Origin: Sutterella sp. UBA1442
Lineage (GTDB): Bacteria; Pseudomonadota; Gammaproteobacteria; Burkholderiales; Burkholderiaceae_F
NCBI GenBank assembly: GCA_002329575.1
Contig: DCTK01000106.1
Location: 10,480 to 17,347 of the forward strand
Length of the DNA stretch: 6,868 bases
Direction of reading: 5' to 3'
Under the pieces are notes generated by a model. That model was not told where the DNA came from, ran no database searches, and was given only the letters and a program-made list of their open reading frames with translations. Shown here piece after piece: positions 6,270 to 6,868 of the stretch; positions within the stretch are counted from its first letter, which is position 1; every line of letters begins with the position of its first letter. The position numbers and the translations under genes are program-made.

Positions 6270-6868
6270 ATGTCAAATACGATTAAAGGCTCGCTATTGG
6301 TGCTGGCGAGCGCATTATGCTTTAGCATCAGTGGGACACTTCAGGCTATTGCTCCGGAGGGGGTGACGCCATTTGTTGTTACTGAAGTTCGCATGCTTGT
6401 TGGGGCTGCATTTTTAATTCTTTTTTGTCTAATAACAGGAAAGTTTCCGAAGTCTTTGTCTAAGTTGCCGCTCAAAGAGCTTATTTTTTGTGCAGTCATG
6501 CTCTTGATCGGGCAATTGTGCTTTTTCACGGGCATGTTTTATGTTGGGGTATCCAGCGGGGCAGTTATTTCTATCGGTAGCGCACCGCTTTGGGCTGCCG
6601 TGATTGGCAAGATTTTTTTTAAGCGATCGCCCAAAATAGATTGGTACATTGCGACTATGTTGGCAATTGCCGGGATTGTATTGATTAATGGGTTGGAGCT
6701 CGATTTTAATCGGCTCTTTTTTATCTTATTATTGCTGATGGATGGTTTAACTTATGCTGCCTATATCAGTGTCAGTCCCAAGTTAGTTGAAAAACTTGGT
6801 GCAGAAGCCTCCATTATGGCTGTCCTGACACTTATTGCACTGATTCTCTTACCGGTGCTATTTATTTT
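6270..6868 (+). CDS. DMT/EamA-family membrane transporter (N-terminal part; runs off the right edge)
   Basis: The frame from ATG at 6270 stays open to the window end, giving 199 codons plus two bases. It encodes a very hydrophobic protein with about seven membrane segments visible, near residues 7-27, 35-56, 70-92, 96-116, 125-141, 148-167 and 178-199. The spacing, the short N-terminus and the GVSSGAVISIGSAPLWAAVI stretch at 93-112 are typical of the first EamA repeat of the drug/metabolite transporter family, whose members usually have ten segments and about 300 residues. Such proteins often export amino acids or metabolites across the inner membrane, but the substrate cannot be read from sequence. 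No clear Shine-Dalgarno sequence precedes the ATG. It lies 74 nt after the second lyase gene on the same strand with no convincing terminator between, so it may share that operon and move a substrate or product of the lyase pair (inference). Confidence 0.85.
   Translation, partial: MSNTIKGSLLVLASALCFSISGTLQAIAPEGVTPFVVTEVRMLVGAAFLILFCLITGKFPKSLSKLPLKELIFCAVMLLIGQLCFFTGMFYVGVSSGAVISIGSAPLWAAVIGKIFFKRSPKIDWYIATMLAIAGIVLINGLELDFNRLFFILLLLMDGLTYAAYISVSPKLVEKLGAEASIMAVLTLIALILLPVLFI

Overview
The window looks like chromosomal DNA from a Gram-negative bacterium of moderate GC content. The compact single-module QueF and the sbcD-sbcC order fit a betaproteobacterium, possibly a gut Burkholderiales of the Sutterella/Parasutterella kind. 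That placement is by recall of family resemblance and is uncertain. No mobile element, CRISPR array, tRNA or rRNA was seen.

Layout. Positions 1-2454 (minus strand) hold sbcD followed after 3 nt by sbcC, which runs off the left edge. These encode the SbcCD (Mre11-Rad50-like) DNA end-processing nuclease. Positions 2455-2755 are a divergent intergenic region with a likely queF promoter and a small leader hairpin. queF (2756-3175, plus strand) encodes the last enzyme of preQ0-to-preQ1 synthesis and ends in a clear rho-independent terminator (3198-3229). A new transcription unit begins with a promoter near 3336-3365. It carries two tandem genes of the class II fumarase/aspartase superfamily, 3403-4854 and 4879-6195, 24 nt apart. 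A DMT/EamA-family membrane transporter starts at 6270 and runs off the right edge. A hairpin lies between the second lyase gene and the transporter.

The main point of interest is the lyase pair. Active sites in this superfamily are built from three separated conserved segments contributed by three different subunits of a homotetramer. The first protein keeps the substrate-binding segments (GTG-NMN-NE, QSSND, GRT) but has lost the catalytic signature loop: the expected GSSxMPxKxNP has Gln for the catalytic Ser, Thr for the Lys and Tyr for the Asn. The second protein has a perfect signature loop (GSSIMPGKLNP) but has lost the other segments and the N-terminal start of the fold. Each lacks what the other keeps. 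This suggests, by inference, an obligate heteromeric ammonia-lyase/hydratase-like enzyme made by duplication and complementary loss, perhaps served by the adjacent transporter. Its substrate cannot be read from the sequence.
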